Part shown: piece by piece, positions 26,172 to 34,574 of the stretch
Position numbering within the stretch: position 1 is the first letter of the stretch
Layout: each line of letters opens with the position of its first letter
Assembly (NCBI GenBank): GCA_031398915.1
Contig: JANNOG010000088.1
Coordinates: 32,053-96,052, forward strand
DNA from: JANNOG01 sp031398915
GTDB lineage: Bacteria > Actinomycetota > Actinomycetes > Actinomycetales > JBBAYJ01
Reading direction: 5' to 3'
DNA length: 64,000 nt
Notes under the pieces: generated by a model
Database searches by the model: none
What the model was told of the DNA's origin: nothing
What the model saw: only the letters and a program-made list of their open reading frames with translations
Made by a program: the position numbers and the translations under genes

Positions 26172-26972
26172 ATGGTCGACGTGGCGGGGGCCGGGAGCGT
26201 CACCGGGTCGCCACCGGCACAGCGGCGGGAGCGGCTGCGTCGGCGCGTGCTGGACGAGGGTTTTGCCAGCATCGACGACCTCGCCCGCCACCTCGACGTC
26301 AGCATCATGACCGTTCACCGCGACCTCGACATCTTGGAGCGCGAGGGCTGGCTGACGAAGATCCGTGGTGGGGCCACTGCGAATCCCTCGGCGCTGGTCG
26401 ACGCGGGAGTGCGTGAGCGTGGCAATGCCCTGGCAGCCGAGAAGTCGGCCATCGCGGCGTCCGCAGCGGACATGATCGGTGCGGGGCAGACCGTCTTCAT
26501 CGACGACAGCACGACGGCGATGGGCCTGATCCCACACCTGGTGGCCCACGCGCCGCTGGTGGTGGCCACCAACTTCCTGCCGGTCGTCCACCAACTGGCC
26601 GACGTCAAGGGGGTCGAGGTCACCGTTCTGGGCGGCAGCTACCACCCGCGCCAGGAGGCGTGTTTCGGTCTGCAGACCGTCGACGCGATCTCGCGGCTGC
26701 ACGCCGACGTGCTGTTCATGTCCACCACCGCGATCAACGGCGGTGCCTGCTACCACCGCTCCGAGGTGACCGTCATGGTCAAGCGGGCCTTCATGGCGCA
26801 TGCCGCTCGCACCGTGCTGCTGGTCGACCACGCCAAGTTCGGCCGCCCCGCACCGCACCTGCTGTGTCGAATCGACGAGTTCGACGTCGTCATCACCGAC
26901 GACGGCGTCGATGCCGAGGATGTGGAGTCGCTGCGCCAACGCGACGTGGAGGTGCGCGTCGCCGCGGCCTGA
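26172..26972 (+). CDS. DeoR-family transcriptional regulator
   Basis: A 266-residue sugar-responsive regulator. The N-terminal helix-turn-helix is DDLARHLDVSIMTVHRDLDILEREGWLTKIRGGA. The C-terminal DeoR sensor domain has IGAGQTVFIDDSTTAMGLI and VLGGSYHPRQEACFG. Such proteins usually bind phosphorylated sugars and repress catabolic operons. The ATG at 26172 gives a normal N-terminus. It lies directly upstream of the dehydrogenase and FGGY kinase genes. The 12-bp motif in the following gap and before the second kinase gene is a likely operator. Confidence 0.88.
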   Translation: MVDVAGAGSVTGSPPAQRRERLRRRVLDEGFASIDDLARHLDVSIMTVHRDLDILEREGWLTKIRGGATANPSALVDAGVRERGNALAAEKSAIAASAADMIGAGQTVFIDDSTTAMGLIPHLVAHAPLVVATNFLPVVHQLADVKGVEVTVLGGSYHPRQEACFGLQTVDAISRLHADVLFMSTTAINGGACYHRSEVTVMVKRAFMAHAARTVLLVDHAKFGRPAPHLLCRIDEFDVVITDDGVDAEDVESLRQRDVEVRVAAA

Positions 26973-27008
26973 CGTCTGGGCCGGCGATGCGCCATCCCTT
27001 GAGAGAAT

Positions 27009-27020
27009 TATGTTAGATTT
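27009..27020 (+). promoter_or_regulatory. Putative DeoR operator upstream of the dehydrogenase gene
   Basis: The 12-base motif TATGTTAGATTT lies 41 bases before the ATG at 27062. The same motif with two differences (TATGTTAAATCT) occurs on the minus strand at 36129-36140, 43 bases before the start of the other FGGY kinase. The stretch is markedly AT-rich against a GC-rich background. It is inferred to be the binding site of the DeoR regulator encoded just upstream. Confidence 0.55.
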
Positions 27021-27061
27021 CACGCCAGTTGTGTTTCGACGACGAGCAAACTGGAGCGCCA

Positions 27062-28132
27062 ATGAGTGACGCGATCACCGTGATGTGTGCTGGTGACCTG
27101 TTCATCACCTCCGAGGCGCTCGCGGAAGCAGCCCGGCAGCACATCACAGCTGCGCTGCCAGACACTGCCCTGTCGGTGGTGAGCCATGCGTCGCGGTGGC
27201 CGGACGAGCCTTTCGGTGACATCGAGGGAGTGCGTGAGGCAGCGGGCGACGTGACCGCTCTGGCCGAGAGCGTCCGCGGCGCGCATGTGCTTCTCACGCA
27301 TCTGGCCCCGATCACTGGGTCGGTGCTGGCAGCGGCGCCTGATCTGCGGCTCGTCGGCGTGACCCGCGGCGGCCCGGTCAACGTCGATGTCGCAGCCGCG
27401 ACCCTGTTGGGGATACCGGTCGCATACCTGCCGGGCCGCAACCTCTCGGCCGTCGCCGAATTCGTCGTCGGCACCATGATCACCGTGATGCGCAACATCG
27501 GGCCGGCGTCGATCGGCATGACCGAGGGGCGTTGGGACGGTTCCTTCTACCGCTACGAGCGCTGCGGACCCGAGCTGGGCGCCTCGACGGTGGGCCTCGT
27601 CGGCCTCGGCGCGGTGGGTGCTCGCGTGGCGACCCTGTTGTCAGCGTTCGGCGCCCGCGTCCTGGCCCATGACCCGTTCGCGGACCCCACGACCGTCGAC
27701 CCCGCGGTGCGCCTGGTCGACCTGCCCGAGCTGCTCGCCACGTCGAACGTCGTCAGCGTGCACGCCCGCCTGACACCACAGACCCGAGGCATGTTCGACA
27801 AGGTGGCTTTCGCGGCGATGCCCCGGGGGGCGTACTTCGTCAACACCGCGCGAGGTGAGCTGGTGGATACCGACGCCCTGACCGAGGCACTGGCGTCCGG
27901 GCACCTCGCCGGTGCCGCCCTCGATGTGTTCGACCCCGAGCCTCCGCCCGGTGATCACCCACTGCGTGGCATGCCCAACGTCCTGGCAACCCCGCACCTG
28001 GCCGGCGCGAGCCAGCAGACCGCGACCGTGTCCGCTGGTCGGATCGCCGAGGCGGCTGCCGGGTTCCTGGTCTCGGGGCGGCTGACGCACTGCGTCAATC
28101 CGGAGGTGCTGACCCCGGTGTCCGGCGGCTGA
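27062..28132 (+). CDS. D-2-hydroxyacid dehydrogenase (phosphoglycerate dehydrogenase-like)
   Basis: A 356-residue NAD-dependent 2-hydroxyacid dehydrogenase. The nucleotide-binding motif is VGLVGLGAVGARVATLL. The catalytic triad is visible as Arg in VNTARGELVD, Glu in DVFDPEPPP and His in ATPHLAGAS. It lacks the C-terminal ACT domain of SerA, so it is more likely catabolic than serine-biosynthetic. It probably oxidises or reduces a sugar acid in the pathway encoded by this locus. It sits between the DeoR gene and an FGGY kinase, whose GTG start follows only 3 bases after its stop. Confidence 0.85.
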   Translation: MSDAITVMCAGDLFITSEALAEAARQHITAALPDTALSVVSHASRWPDEPFGDIEGVREAAGDVTALAESVRGAHVLLTHLAPITGSVLAAAPDLRLVGVTRGGPVNVDVAAATLLGIPVAYLPGRNLSAVAEFVVGTMITVMRNIGPASIGMTEGRWDGSFYRYERCGPELGASTVGLVGLGAVGARVATLLSAFGARVLAHDPFADPTTVDPAVRLVDLPELLATSNVVSVHARLTPQTRGMFDKVAFAAMPRGAYFVNTARGELVDTDALTEALASGHLAGAALDVFDPEPPPGDHPLRGMPNVLATPHLAGASQQTATVSAGRIAEAAAGFLVSGRLTHCVNPEVLTPVSGG

Positions 28133-28135
28133 GAC

Positions 28136-29581
28136 GTGGCCGCCATCGGGATCGATGCTGGTACGTCTCTGGTCAAGGCGGTGCTGTTCGACGACGACCT
28201 GAGGCCGATCGACGTCGCAACGGCCAAGGTGCCGGTTCGCAGACCTCATTCGGGCTGGTCCGAGCAGGACCCACGTGAGGTGCGCGCGGCCGTCGACGGC
28301 GTCATCCGGCAGGTGGCACCGGCGGGCGTCCACATCGACTTCATGGGGATCACGGCCCAGGGGGACGGCTGCTGGCTGGTCGACCAGGCCGGGCAGCCCG
28401 TCGGACCGGCGCTGTTGTGGAACGACGGGCGCAGCGCAGACATCGTCGAGGACTGGGAAGCCGACGGGCTGATGGCCGAAGCCTTCACGGTCACCGGCTC
28501 GTACGGCAACGCCGGGCTTGCTCATGCGCAACTGGCGTGGTTGCGCACACACGACCCAGCGCGTGTCGATTCGGCAGCCACTCTGTTGAGTTGCGGTGGC
28601 TGGCTCTACCTGGGATTGACAGACTCCCCGGTGCTGGACGTGTCCGACGCGTGTAATCCGTTGCTGGACGCCAGAACGGACACCTACGCCGACGGCCTGT
28701 TCGAGCACCTCGGGTTGAGTTGGGCGCGCCGCCTGATGCCGCGGGTCGTGACCGGCACTGAGCGCCTCGCCCCGCTGTCCGATGCTGCCGCTGGGCGAAC
28801 CGGCCTGGCTGTCGGGACTCCCGTGGTGCTCGCTCCCTATGACGTCGTGTCGACCGCAGTGGGCGTGGGTGCCGTCCCTGTCGGCGCCGCGTTCGCGGTG
28901 TTGGGCACCACGTTGTGCATCGGAACCAGCGTCGACGATCCCCGCCTGGATCGAGCGGCAGCCGGGATGTCGCTGGCCACCGGGGTCCCCGGGAGGCGGT
29001 TACTGGCATACGCGACGTTGGCCGGCACCGAGGTGATGGATTGGTGGGCGCGGCTGTTGGGGCTGGAGTCCGCGGCGGATGTCACGGCATTGGCGGCGAC
29101 CGCGACACCACGCCGTGACACGCCGTTGTTGCTGCCGTATCTCTCGCCCGCCGGAGAGCGAGCACCATTTCGTGACTCAGCCGCCCGCGGCTCCCTCAGT
29201 GGGGTGCATTTCGAACACGACCGCGCCGATATCGCCCGAGCCGTGGTCGAGGGCCTGTCGTATGCAGTCCGCGACTGCTTGATCGCCACCGGGCCGATAC
29301 CCACCGAGTTGACGGTGTGTGGCGGTGGGGCAGGCAGCGACATGTGGTGTCAGGTGTTGGCGGATGTCACGTCGACGAGGGTGGTTCGTGCTGACCAGGG
29401 TCAGGTGGGTGCTCGTGGTGCCGTGATGACCGGGCTGGTGTCATTGGGTCATGCCCCGGATATGGACAGCCTCGTCGACTCGACGATACGACCGGGTCGC
29501 ACCTTTCACCCCAGCCCCGACACCGAACGACACGATGATGGTTTTGCTCGGTATCTGGCCGCCCGACAGACTGCCGGGTAG
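28136..29581 (+). CDS. FGGY-family carbohydrate kinase (polyol/sugar kinase)
   Basis: A 481-residue FGGY kinase. The N-terminal phosphate-binding loop is IGIDAGTSLVKAVLFDDD, a substrate-contact region is ITAQGDGCWLVD...ALLWNDGRS, and the C-terminal ATP site is VCGGGAGSDMWCQVLADV. It should phosphorylate a sugar or polyol, and the substrate is not evident. It differs clearly from the second FGGY kinase of the locus (34571-36085). The GTG start lies 3 bases after the dehydrogenase stop. Polyol kinases (erythritol-kinase type) are possible relatives. Confidence 0.87.
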   Translation: MAAIGIDAGTSLVKAVLFDDDLRPIDVATAKVPVRRPHSGWSEQDPREVRAAVDGVIRQVAPAGVHIDFMGITAQGDGCWLVDQAGQPVGPALLWNDGRSADIVEDWEADGLMAEAFTVTGSYGNAGLAHAQLAWLRTHDPARVDSAATLLSCGGWLYLGLTDSPVLDVSDACNPLLDARTDTYADGLFEHLGLSWARRLMPRVVTGTERLAPLSDAAAGRTGLAVGTPVVLAPYDVVSTAVGVGAVPVGAAFAVLGTTLCIGTSVDDPRLDRAAAGMSLATGVPGRRLLAYATLAGTEVMDWWARLLGLESAADVTALAATATPRRDTPLLLPYLSPAGERAPFRDSAARGSLSGVHFEHDRADIARAVVEGLSYAVRDCLIATGPIPTELTVCGGGAGSDMWCQVLADVTSTRVVRADQGQVGARGAVMTGLVSLGHAPDMDSLVDSTIRPGRTFHPSPDTERHDDGFARYLAARQTAG

Positions 29582-29656
29582 CGACCATCCACACGGGTCG
29601 CCCACGCAGCCTGACCGATGCACGATCCACGTTGCGACCGAACCCTGGGAAGCCCG

Positions 29657-30247
29657 GTGAACCCTCCCCACCGACAGATCCGCGCCGTCTTCGACGACGA
29701 GACGATAACCGTCTACCAGGCGTATCCCGCTGCGATCGCGGTCCCCGCTGCGGCCGACAACTCGTTCGTCGGGACACCGTTCAAGCTCGACAGGATGACC
29801 TGGATCAAGCCCTCGTTCCTGTGGATGATGTACCGATCCGGCTGGGCCACGAAGCCTGGCCAGGAACACGTCCTCGCCGTCCAGATCACGCGCGCCGGGT
29901 TCGAACAGGCCCTCTCGCTGGCGTGCCTCAGCCACTTCGACCCGGACATCCACCCGGACGAGGCCACCTGGGCGCAGCGCACACAGACCAGCCCCGTCCG
30001 TGTCCAGTGGGACCCTGAACGGGACACCTCGCTCGCGCCCCTGCCTTGGAGATCGATCCAGGTCGGACTCTCCGGGTCGGCGGCCGAGCAGTATGTGAAC
30101 CGCTGGATCGTCCGCATCATCGATGCCACACCGCTCGTCCACGAGATGCACCGGGGCACCGCCGCTGCGTTGACGCTGCCACGAGAACGCCCCTACCCCC
30201 TCGGCGACGACCTACAGACGATCATCGGTGCCAGCCGGTCGACGTGA
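29657..30247 (+). CDS. DUF4291 domain protein
   Basis: A 196-residue protein matching the DUF4291 pattern: RQIRAVFDDETITVYQAYP at the N-terminus, MTWIKPSFLWMMYRSGWATK in the first third, and IQVGLSGSAAEQYVNRWIVRI near the C-terminus. The family is widespread and no biochemical function is established to my knowledge. The GTG at 29657 was chosen because the family begins close to RQIRA. It is downstream of the FGGY kinase on the same strand, 75 bases away, and may be read through from the sugar operon. Confidence 0.8.
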   Translation: MNPPHRQIRAVFDDETITVYQAYPAAIAVPAAADNSFVGTPFKLDRMTWIKPSFLWMMYRSGWATKPGQEHVLAVQITRAGFEQALSLACLSHFDPDIHPDEATWAQRTQTSPVRVQWDPERDTSLAPLPWRSIQVGLSGSAAEQYVNRWIVRIIDATPLVHEMHRGTAAALTLPRERPYPLGDDLQTIIGASRST

Positions 30248-30284
30248 GATCCACGTATCCAGTTACGCCGGTGCGGCATCAGCG

Positions 30285-30608
30285 TCAGCGGCGGGAACGG
30301 CTGCCCGTCCCTCGGCCGCGCCAGCCGCCGTTGACGGGCGAGGCACCACCGATTCCGGCCAGGTGCAGGGCGAGGCAGAGGAGGCCGGCGAAGAGCAACG
30401 TCTGCGTAGTGATCACATCCCCGAGGCTCGCATCGACGAGGTCGAACAGCAGGGCCAGAACGAAGATCGCAGCACCGACAAGCGCGAGCATAAGCACTCC
30501 AAGATCGGCCCCGGCAGCTCTGCCCGGAGGGTCCGTTACGTCCGGTGGTCCGGAGGCATCCGAATCATGGCGCACGACCACCACACGCGCGATTCGAGTG
30601 AGCGCCAA
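30285..30608 (-). CDS. Small hypothetical membrane protein
   Basis: A 107-residue protein with a polar N-terminus (about 35 residues), two hydrophobic helices (LGVLMLALVGAAIFVLALLF and TLLFAGLLCLALHLAGIG) and a basic, Arg/Gly-rich tail that should lie in the cytoplasm. I do not recognise a family. It lies 29 bases downstream of the sugar permease gene on the same strand and is convergent with DUF4291. It could be a late gene of the importer operon or an independent gene. Confidence 0.5.
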   Translation of the reverse strand: MALTRIARVVVVRHDSDASGPPDVTDPPGRAAGADLGVLMLALVGAAIFVLALLFDLVDASLGDVITTQTLLFAGLLCLALHLAGIGGASPVNGGWRGRGTGSRSRR

Positions 30609-30637
30609 TCGGCGTCGATCAGTGCCTCGACAAGAGG

Positions 30638-31888
30638 CTAGGCACGCCCGGTGCGCCGGCGGGAGTTGCGGGCGACAGAGTCGAGGATGACGGCGAGTAG
30701 CAGGACGACCCCGGTGACGGCGAAGCGGAACGACGAATCGAGGTTCAACAGGGTCAGACCGCTCGAGATCGACTGGATGACGACGATCCCCAGCAGCGCC
30801 GCGAACGCAGAACCGCGACCACCGAACAGGCTGGTCCCGCCGATCACCGCAGCGGCGATGGCGTTGAGGTTCACGTCACCACCGCCACTGGACTGATTGG
30901 CCGCCGCGAGGCGTGATGCGGCGAGGACCCCACCGACAGCGGCCAAGGTCGAGCACAGCACGAAGGCTGAGGTGTAGATGCCGCGGACGTTGATGCCCGC
31001 GCGCCGGGCGGCCTCCTCGTTGCCACCGACGGCGAACATCCACCGTCCCCAAGCGGTCCGGGTCAGCAGGTAGTGCAGCAGCAACACGAGCGCGATGAAC
31101 AGCACCACCATCCAGCCCACGCCTCGGGTCCGGTTGAGGTACCACGCCCCGAAGGCCAGCGCAGACGCCAGCAGGGCGCCGCGCACGATGACCAGCACCG
31201 CGGCCTCGGCGGACAGTCCGCTGCGGGTCCGCTCGCGCCGGTGCGCCAGACCGGTGACGACCAGGGCGACACCGCCCAGCACGGCCAGGACGTACGACAG
31301 CCAGTCCGGTACGAAGGCCTGCTGGGCGAAGTACACCAGGGGCGATTCGAAGGGGATGTTGATGGAGCCTTGCGGGCCCAGGACGTACAGCTGGATACCG
31401 ACGAAGCTCAACAGACCTGCCAGTGTCACGACGAAGCTCGGCACACCGAATCGCAAGAACACCTGGGCGTACAACAGACCGATCAGTGAGCCGGTCAGCA
31501 CCGCACCCGCGATCGCCACCCCGACGGGCAACCCGCGGTCGACGAACAGGACGGCCAGCACGGCCGAGGACAACCCGCTGACCGAACCGACGGACAGGTC
31601 GATCTCACCGACCAGCAGCACACAGACGATGCCGAGCGCGATGACCCCGACGGGCACGCACTCCATCGCCAGGTTCACCAGGTTGGGACTGGACAGGAAG
31701 ATCGGGTTGAGCGACTGCATCACCGTCCAGATGACGGCCAGGCCCACCACGACCGGCAGCACGCCCAGGTCCCCGGAGCGCAGCCGGTCGACGAACCCGC
31801 GCAACAGACCGCCCAGGCCGGAGCGATCGGCGAGGCGCTCGTCCTGGCGGTCGGCAGGGGCAGCGGTCGGTGTCACGGTCGCGCTCAT
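30638..31888 (-). CDS. Sugar ABC transporter permease (ribose/xylose type)
   Basis: A 416-residue BPD_transp_2 permease with about ten or more membrane helices. The family-typical segments MECVPVGVIALGIVCVLLVGEIDLSVGSVSG and AAAVIGGTSLFGGRGS are present. It forms the membrane pore of a carbohydrate importer of the CUT2/xylose-ribose class. The start overlaps the stop of the ATPase gene (ATGA), and the SBP and two metabolic genes lie upstream in the same direction. The longer, XylH-like length favours a pentose or related monosaccharide or polyol. Confidence 0.92.
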   Translation of the reverse strand: MSATVTPTAAPADRQDERLADRSGLGGLLRGFVDRLRSGDLGVLPVVVGLAVIWTVMQSLNPIFLSSPNLVNLAMECVPVGVIALGIVCVLLVGEIDLSVGSVSGLSSAVLAVLFVDRGLPVGVAIAGAVLTGSLIGLLYAQVFLRFGVPSFVVTLAGLLSFVGIQLYVLGPQGSINIPFESPLVYFAQQAFVPDWLSYVLAVLGGVALVVTGLAHRRERTRSGLSAEAAVLVIVRGALLASALAFGAWYLNRTRGVGWMVVLFIALVLLLHYLLTRTAWGRWMFAVGGNEEAARRAGINVRGIYTSAFVLCSTLAAVGGVLAASRLAAANQSSGGGDVNLNAIAAAVIGGTSLFGGRGSAFAALLGIVVIQSISSGLTLLNLDSSFRFAVTGVVLLLAVILDSVARNSRRRTGRA

Positions 31889-32748
31889 CGGGTCTCCTGA
31901 GGATCGATAGACGTCCGTGCCGATCGTCGGGCGACGACGTTGTCAGCAGCCCCGGTGATGGCCGCGACGATCTGCTCGGACGTGACGGTACGAGCGTCGT
32001 ACTCGCCGTTGTTTCGGCCCAGCCGCAGCACGATCACCCGGTCGGCGACGGCCCGCACGTCGGCCATGTTGTGGCTGATCATGATGACCCCCAGGCCCCT
32101 CTCGCGGAGGCGCTCGATCAGGTTGAGCACCTCCGCGGTCTGGGCGACGCCGAGGGCGGCAGTGGGCTCGTCGAGGATGATGACCTTGGGATGGCCCAGC
32201 AGGGACCGGGCGATGGCGACGGTCTGCCGCTGCCCACCGGAAAGCGACGCCACCGGCACCCGGACCGTGGGGATCTTGGCGGAGAGTTCGCGGAGGAGCT
32301 CCCACGAGCGGGTCTCCATGGCGACCTCGTCGAGGCGATGCAGCCGCAATTCGCGGCCCAGGAAGAGGTTCTCGACGACACTGAGGTTCTCGCAGAGGGC
32401 GAGGTCCTGGAATACCGTCGCGATTCCCAAGGCCAGTGAGGCGTGAGGCGTGGGCAGCGTGACCTCGTCGCCTGCGAATCGGATCGTCCCCGAGTCGGGG
32501 GCGTGAACCCCCGACAGCACCTTGACCAGTGTCGACTTGCCCGCGCCGTTGTCTCCGACGATGGCCACCACCTCGCCGGCAGCGACGTCGAGGTCGATAC
32601 CGGTGAGCGCCGCCACCGCCCCGAAGGACTTGGAGATGCCACGTAGCGAGAGGATCGCCTCCTCGGCCGCCGTGTGGGTGGTGGTCACGACGGATCCGGT
32701 CGCGGCGTGATCAGGTGACAGGTCTGCAGGTGCTGTCGGGGTATTCAT
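31885..32748 (-). CDS. Sugar ABC transporter ATP-binding protein (single ABC domain)
   Basis: A 287-residue ATPase with Walker A GDNGAGKS, the signature LSGGQRQ, Walker B VIILDEPTAALG and the switch His in MISHNM. It has a single ATPase domain rather than the roughly 500-residue tandem of RbsA or XylG, so it is expected to act as a homodimer, as in FrcA-type importers. It lies 3 bases after the substrate-binding gene and overlaps the permease gene by 4 bases. Confidence 0.93.
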   Translation of the reverse strand: MNTPTAPADLSPDHAATGSVVTTTHTAAEEAILSLRGISKSFGAVAALTGIDLDVAAGEVVAIVGDNGAGKSTLVKVLSGVHAPDSGTIRFAGDEVTLPTPHASLALGIATVFQDLALCENLSVVENLFLGRELRLHRLDEVAMETRSWELLRELSAKIPTVRVPVASLSGGQRQTVAIARSLLGHPKVIILDEPTAALGVAQTAEVLNLIERLRERGLGVIMISHNMADVRAVADRVIVLRLGRNNGEYDARTVTSEQIVAAITGAADNVVARRSARTSIDPQETR

Positions 32749-32751
32749 CGA

Positions 32752-33876
32752 CTACTCGATACCCAGTTCGGAACAGGCGTCGGCGTACTCGTCGGTGCAG
32801 ATCTCCTCGGCGGTGTAGATGCCACCATCGAAGATGATCTCCACGACGTTGTCCAGGGTGACGACCTCGGGGGTGAACAGCTGCGACGGGGTGTCGTACA
32901 GCTCGGTCTCGCCCTCGACGGTCTCACCGCTGGCGAATGCGTACGCGATCTCGGCAGCAGCTTCCGCGACGATCGAGATCGGCTTGGAGATGGTGTTGTA
33001 CTGGTCACCGGCGATGATCCGCTGGATCGCGGCGATCTCGGCGTCGTTACCCGTCACCGGGGGCAGCGGGTCGGTACCGGCGGACTTGAAGGCGGCGATG
33101 GTGGCGCCACCGGTGCCGTCGTTGGCCGCGACGACGCCGACGATCTGGTCACCGAACTGGGTGATCTGACCGCTGACCCACTCCTGGGCCTCCGGCGGTG
33201 CCCAACCGGGGGTGTCGAACTCGGCGAGGACCTCGAACTCGCTGTCGTCCACGACGCTGCTGACGCCGTCGCGGATCAGGCCGGCAGCGGCGTCCGTGGG
33301 CGAGCCGTTGACCTGGAGGATGCCGCCCTCGGCACCGGTCTCGGTCAGGTAGTCGACCAACGACTGGGCGATCGAGGCGCCGATGCCCTCGTTGTCGAAC
33401 GAGACGTAGTAGTCGGCGGGAGCGTCCGGGATCGGCCGGTCGTAGGCCACGACGACAACGTCCTGGGCCTGGGCGTTGGTGACGATGCTGGCCGCCGCGG
33501 CCGAGTCGACCGGGTCGAGCACGATGACGTTGACGCCCTGCGCCAGCGCCGAGTCGGCCTGCTGCTGCTGCTGCGCCGCGTCGGCGTCGGCGTTGGCGTA
33601 GATGACCTCACACTCGGGGCACAGCTCGGCCATCTTGGCCTCGAACAGCGGGCGGTCCTGCTCTTCGTATCGGGTGGACGCCAGGTCGGGCATGAGGAAC
33701 GCGATCTTGTACGCCTCACCCTCGGCGGCCGGCTCGGCCGGATCGGCTGATGCGTCGCCGCCCGCAGCGGGTGAGGTCGCGTCGGTGGTGTCGTCGGATG
33801 TCGCGCACGCTGCGCTGACCAGCAGGGCGACGGCGATCGGCGCGGTGAGCGCCAGGCGTCGAGAGGTTCGGGACAT
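32752..33876 (-). CDS. Sugar-binding lipoprotein of ABC transporter (CUT2 type)
   Basis: A 374-residue periplasmic-binding-protein family 4 lipoprotein. The signal peptide ends in a lipobox (VSAAC), followed by an acidic Ala/Asp-rich linker. The mature protein has the fold signature YKIAFLMPDLASTRYEEQDRP and the hinge segments VVVVAYDRPIPDAPADYYVSF and GVVAANDGTGG. It delivers a monosaccharide to the permease. A GGAGAGA ribosome-binding site precedes the ATG at 33876, so the long upstream open frame is not used. The ligand cannot be named. Confidence 0.92.
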   Translation of the reverse strand: MSRTSRRLALTAPIAVALLVSAACATSDDTTDATSPAAGGDASADPAEPAAEGEAYKIAFLMPDLASTRYEEQDRPLFEAKMAELCPECEVIYANADADAAQQQQQADSALAQGVNVIVLDPVDSAAAASIVTNAQAQDVVVVAYDRPIPDAPADYYVSFDNEGIGASIAQSLVDYLTETGAEGGILQVNGSPTDAAAGLIRDGVSSVVDDSEFEVLAEFDTPGWAPPEAQEWVSGQITQFGDQIVGVVAANDGTGGATIAAFKSAGTDPLPPVTGNDAEIAAIQRIIAGDQYNTISKPISIVAEAAAEIAYAFASGETVEGETELYDTPSQLFTPEVVTLDNVVEIIFDGGIYTAEEICTDEYADACSELGIE

Positions 33877-33890
33877 TGGTTCTCTCCTTT

Positions 33891-33928
33891 GAGTGGGGCT
33901 ACTGCGGGTGAGTGGGGCTACTGCGGGT
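33891..33928. repeat. Tandem 19-bp direct repeat straddling a stop codon
   Basis: Two perfect, adjacent copies of GAGTGGGGCTACTGCGGGT (33891-33909 and 33910-33928). The second copy contains the stop codon of the upstream histidine phosphatase gene, so the repeat probably arose by duplication of that gene's 3' end and now forms much of the short gap before the binding-protein gene. Confidence 0.9.
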
Positions 33929-34574
33929 GAGAAGCGGACACTGCGGTCAGGGGGACGTTGAGGGAGAGCAGTGACGTGATCGACGGCTGCCCAGCCTCGG
34001 TCGGGGTGGCGATGGAGACCGTGGTGAGGGCTCCGTTGTCGAGGCGCGGGAAGACGTGCCGATAGCGCTCGATCTCGATGCCGAGCAGCCGGCACAGGGC
34101 CAGGCGCATCAGCGTGTTGTGTGCCACGACCAGCACCGTCGTGCCGGAATGAGACGCGGCCAGATCGACGAGGGCGGTGGCGGCTCGCTCGGCGGCCGCG
34201 GCCGGAGCCTCTGCGCCGGGAAAGTGATGGAGGACTGGGTCGGCTCGGAAGCGCCTGACCATGGCCGGGTCATCGGCTTCGAGCTCGGCCAGGGTGCGGC
34301 CCTCGGCGATGCCGAACGACACCTCGCGCAGATCAGGCACGACGAGGGGTTCGAGACCCAGAGCGTGTGCCGTCGGGGCGGCGGTCTCGGCGGCCCGACG
34401 GACCGGTGAGCACGCGACCACCGAGGGCCGGACCCGTGCGGCCCAGTCGGCGAGCAGCTTCGCCTGGTTGTACCCGTCGGGTGTCAGGTCGACGTCGCTG
34501 TGCCCGGCGTAGCGGTTCTCGTGGTGCCACACGGTCTGCCCGTGGCGCGACAGGACCAGGGTCGTTGCGGTCAT
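33918..34574 (-). CDS. Histidine phosphatase (phosphoglycerate-mutase superfamily)
   Basis: A 218-residue phosphohistidine phosphatase with LVLSRHGQTVWHHENRYAGHSD (the RHG motif), a conserved Arg in CSPVRRAAETA and the second catalytic His in VLVVAHNTLMRL. It probably dephosphorylates a sugar phosphate or other small molecule. It lies between the second FGGY kinase (4-base overlap) and the binding-protein gene, which argues for a role in the sugar pathway, perhaps limiting a toxic phosphorylated intermediate. That role is an inference. Confidence 0.88.
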   Translation of the reverse strand: MTATTLVLSRHGQTVWHHENRYAGHSDVDLTPDGYNQAKLLADWAARVRPSVVACSPVRRAAETAAPTAHALGLEPLVVPDLREVSFGIAEGRTLAELEADDPAMVRRFRADPVLHHFPGAEAPAAAAERAATALVDLAASHSGTTVLVVAHNTLMRLALCRLLGIEIERYRHVFPRLDNGALTTVSIATPTEAGQPSITSLLSLNVPLTAVSASHPQ

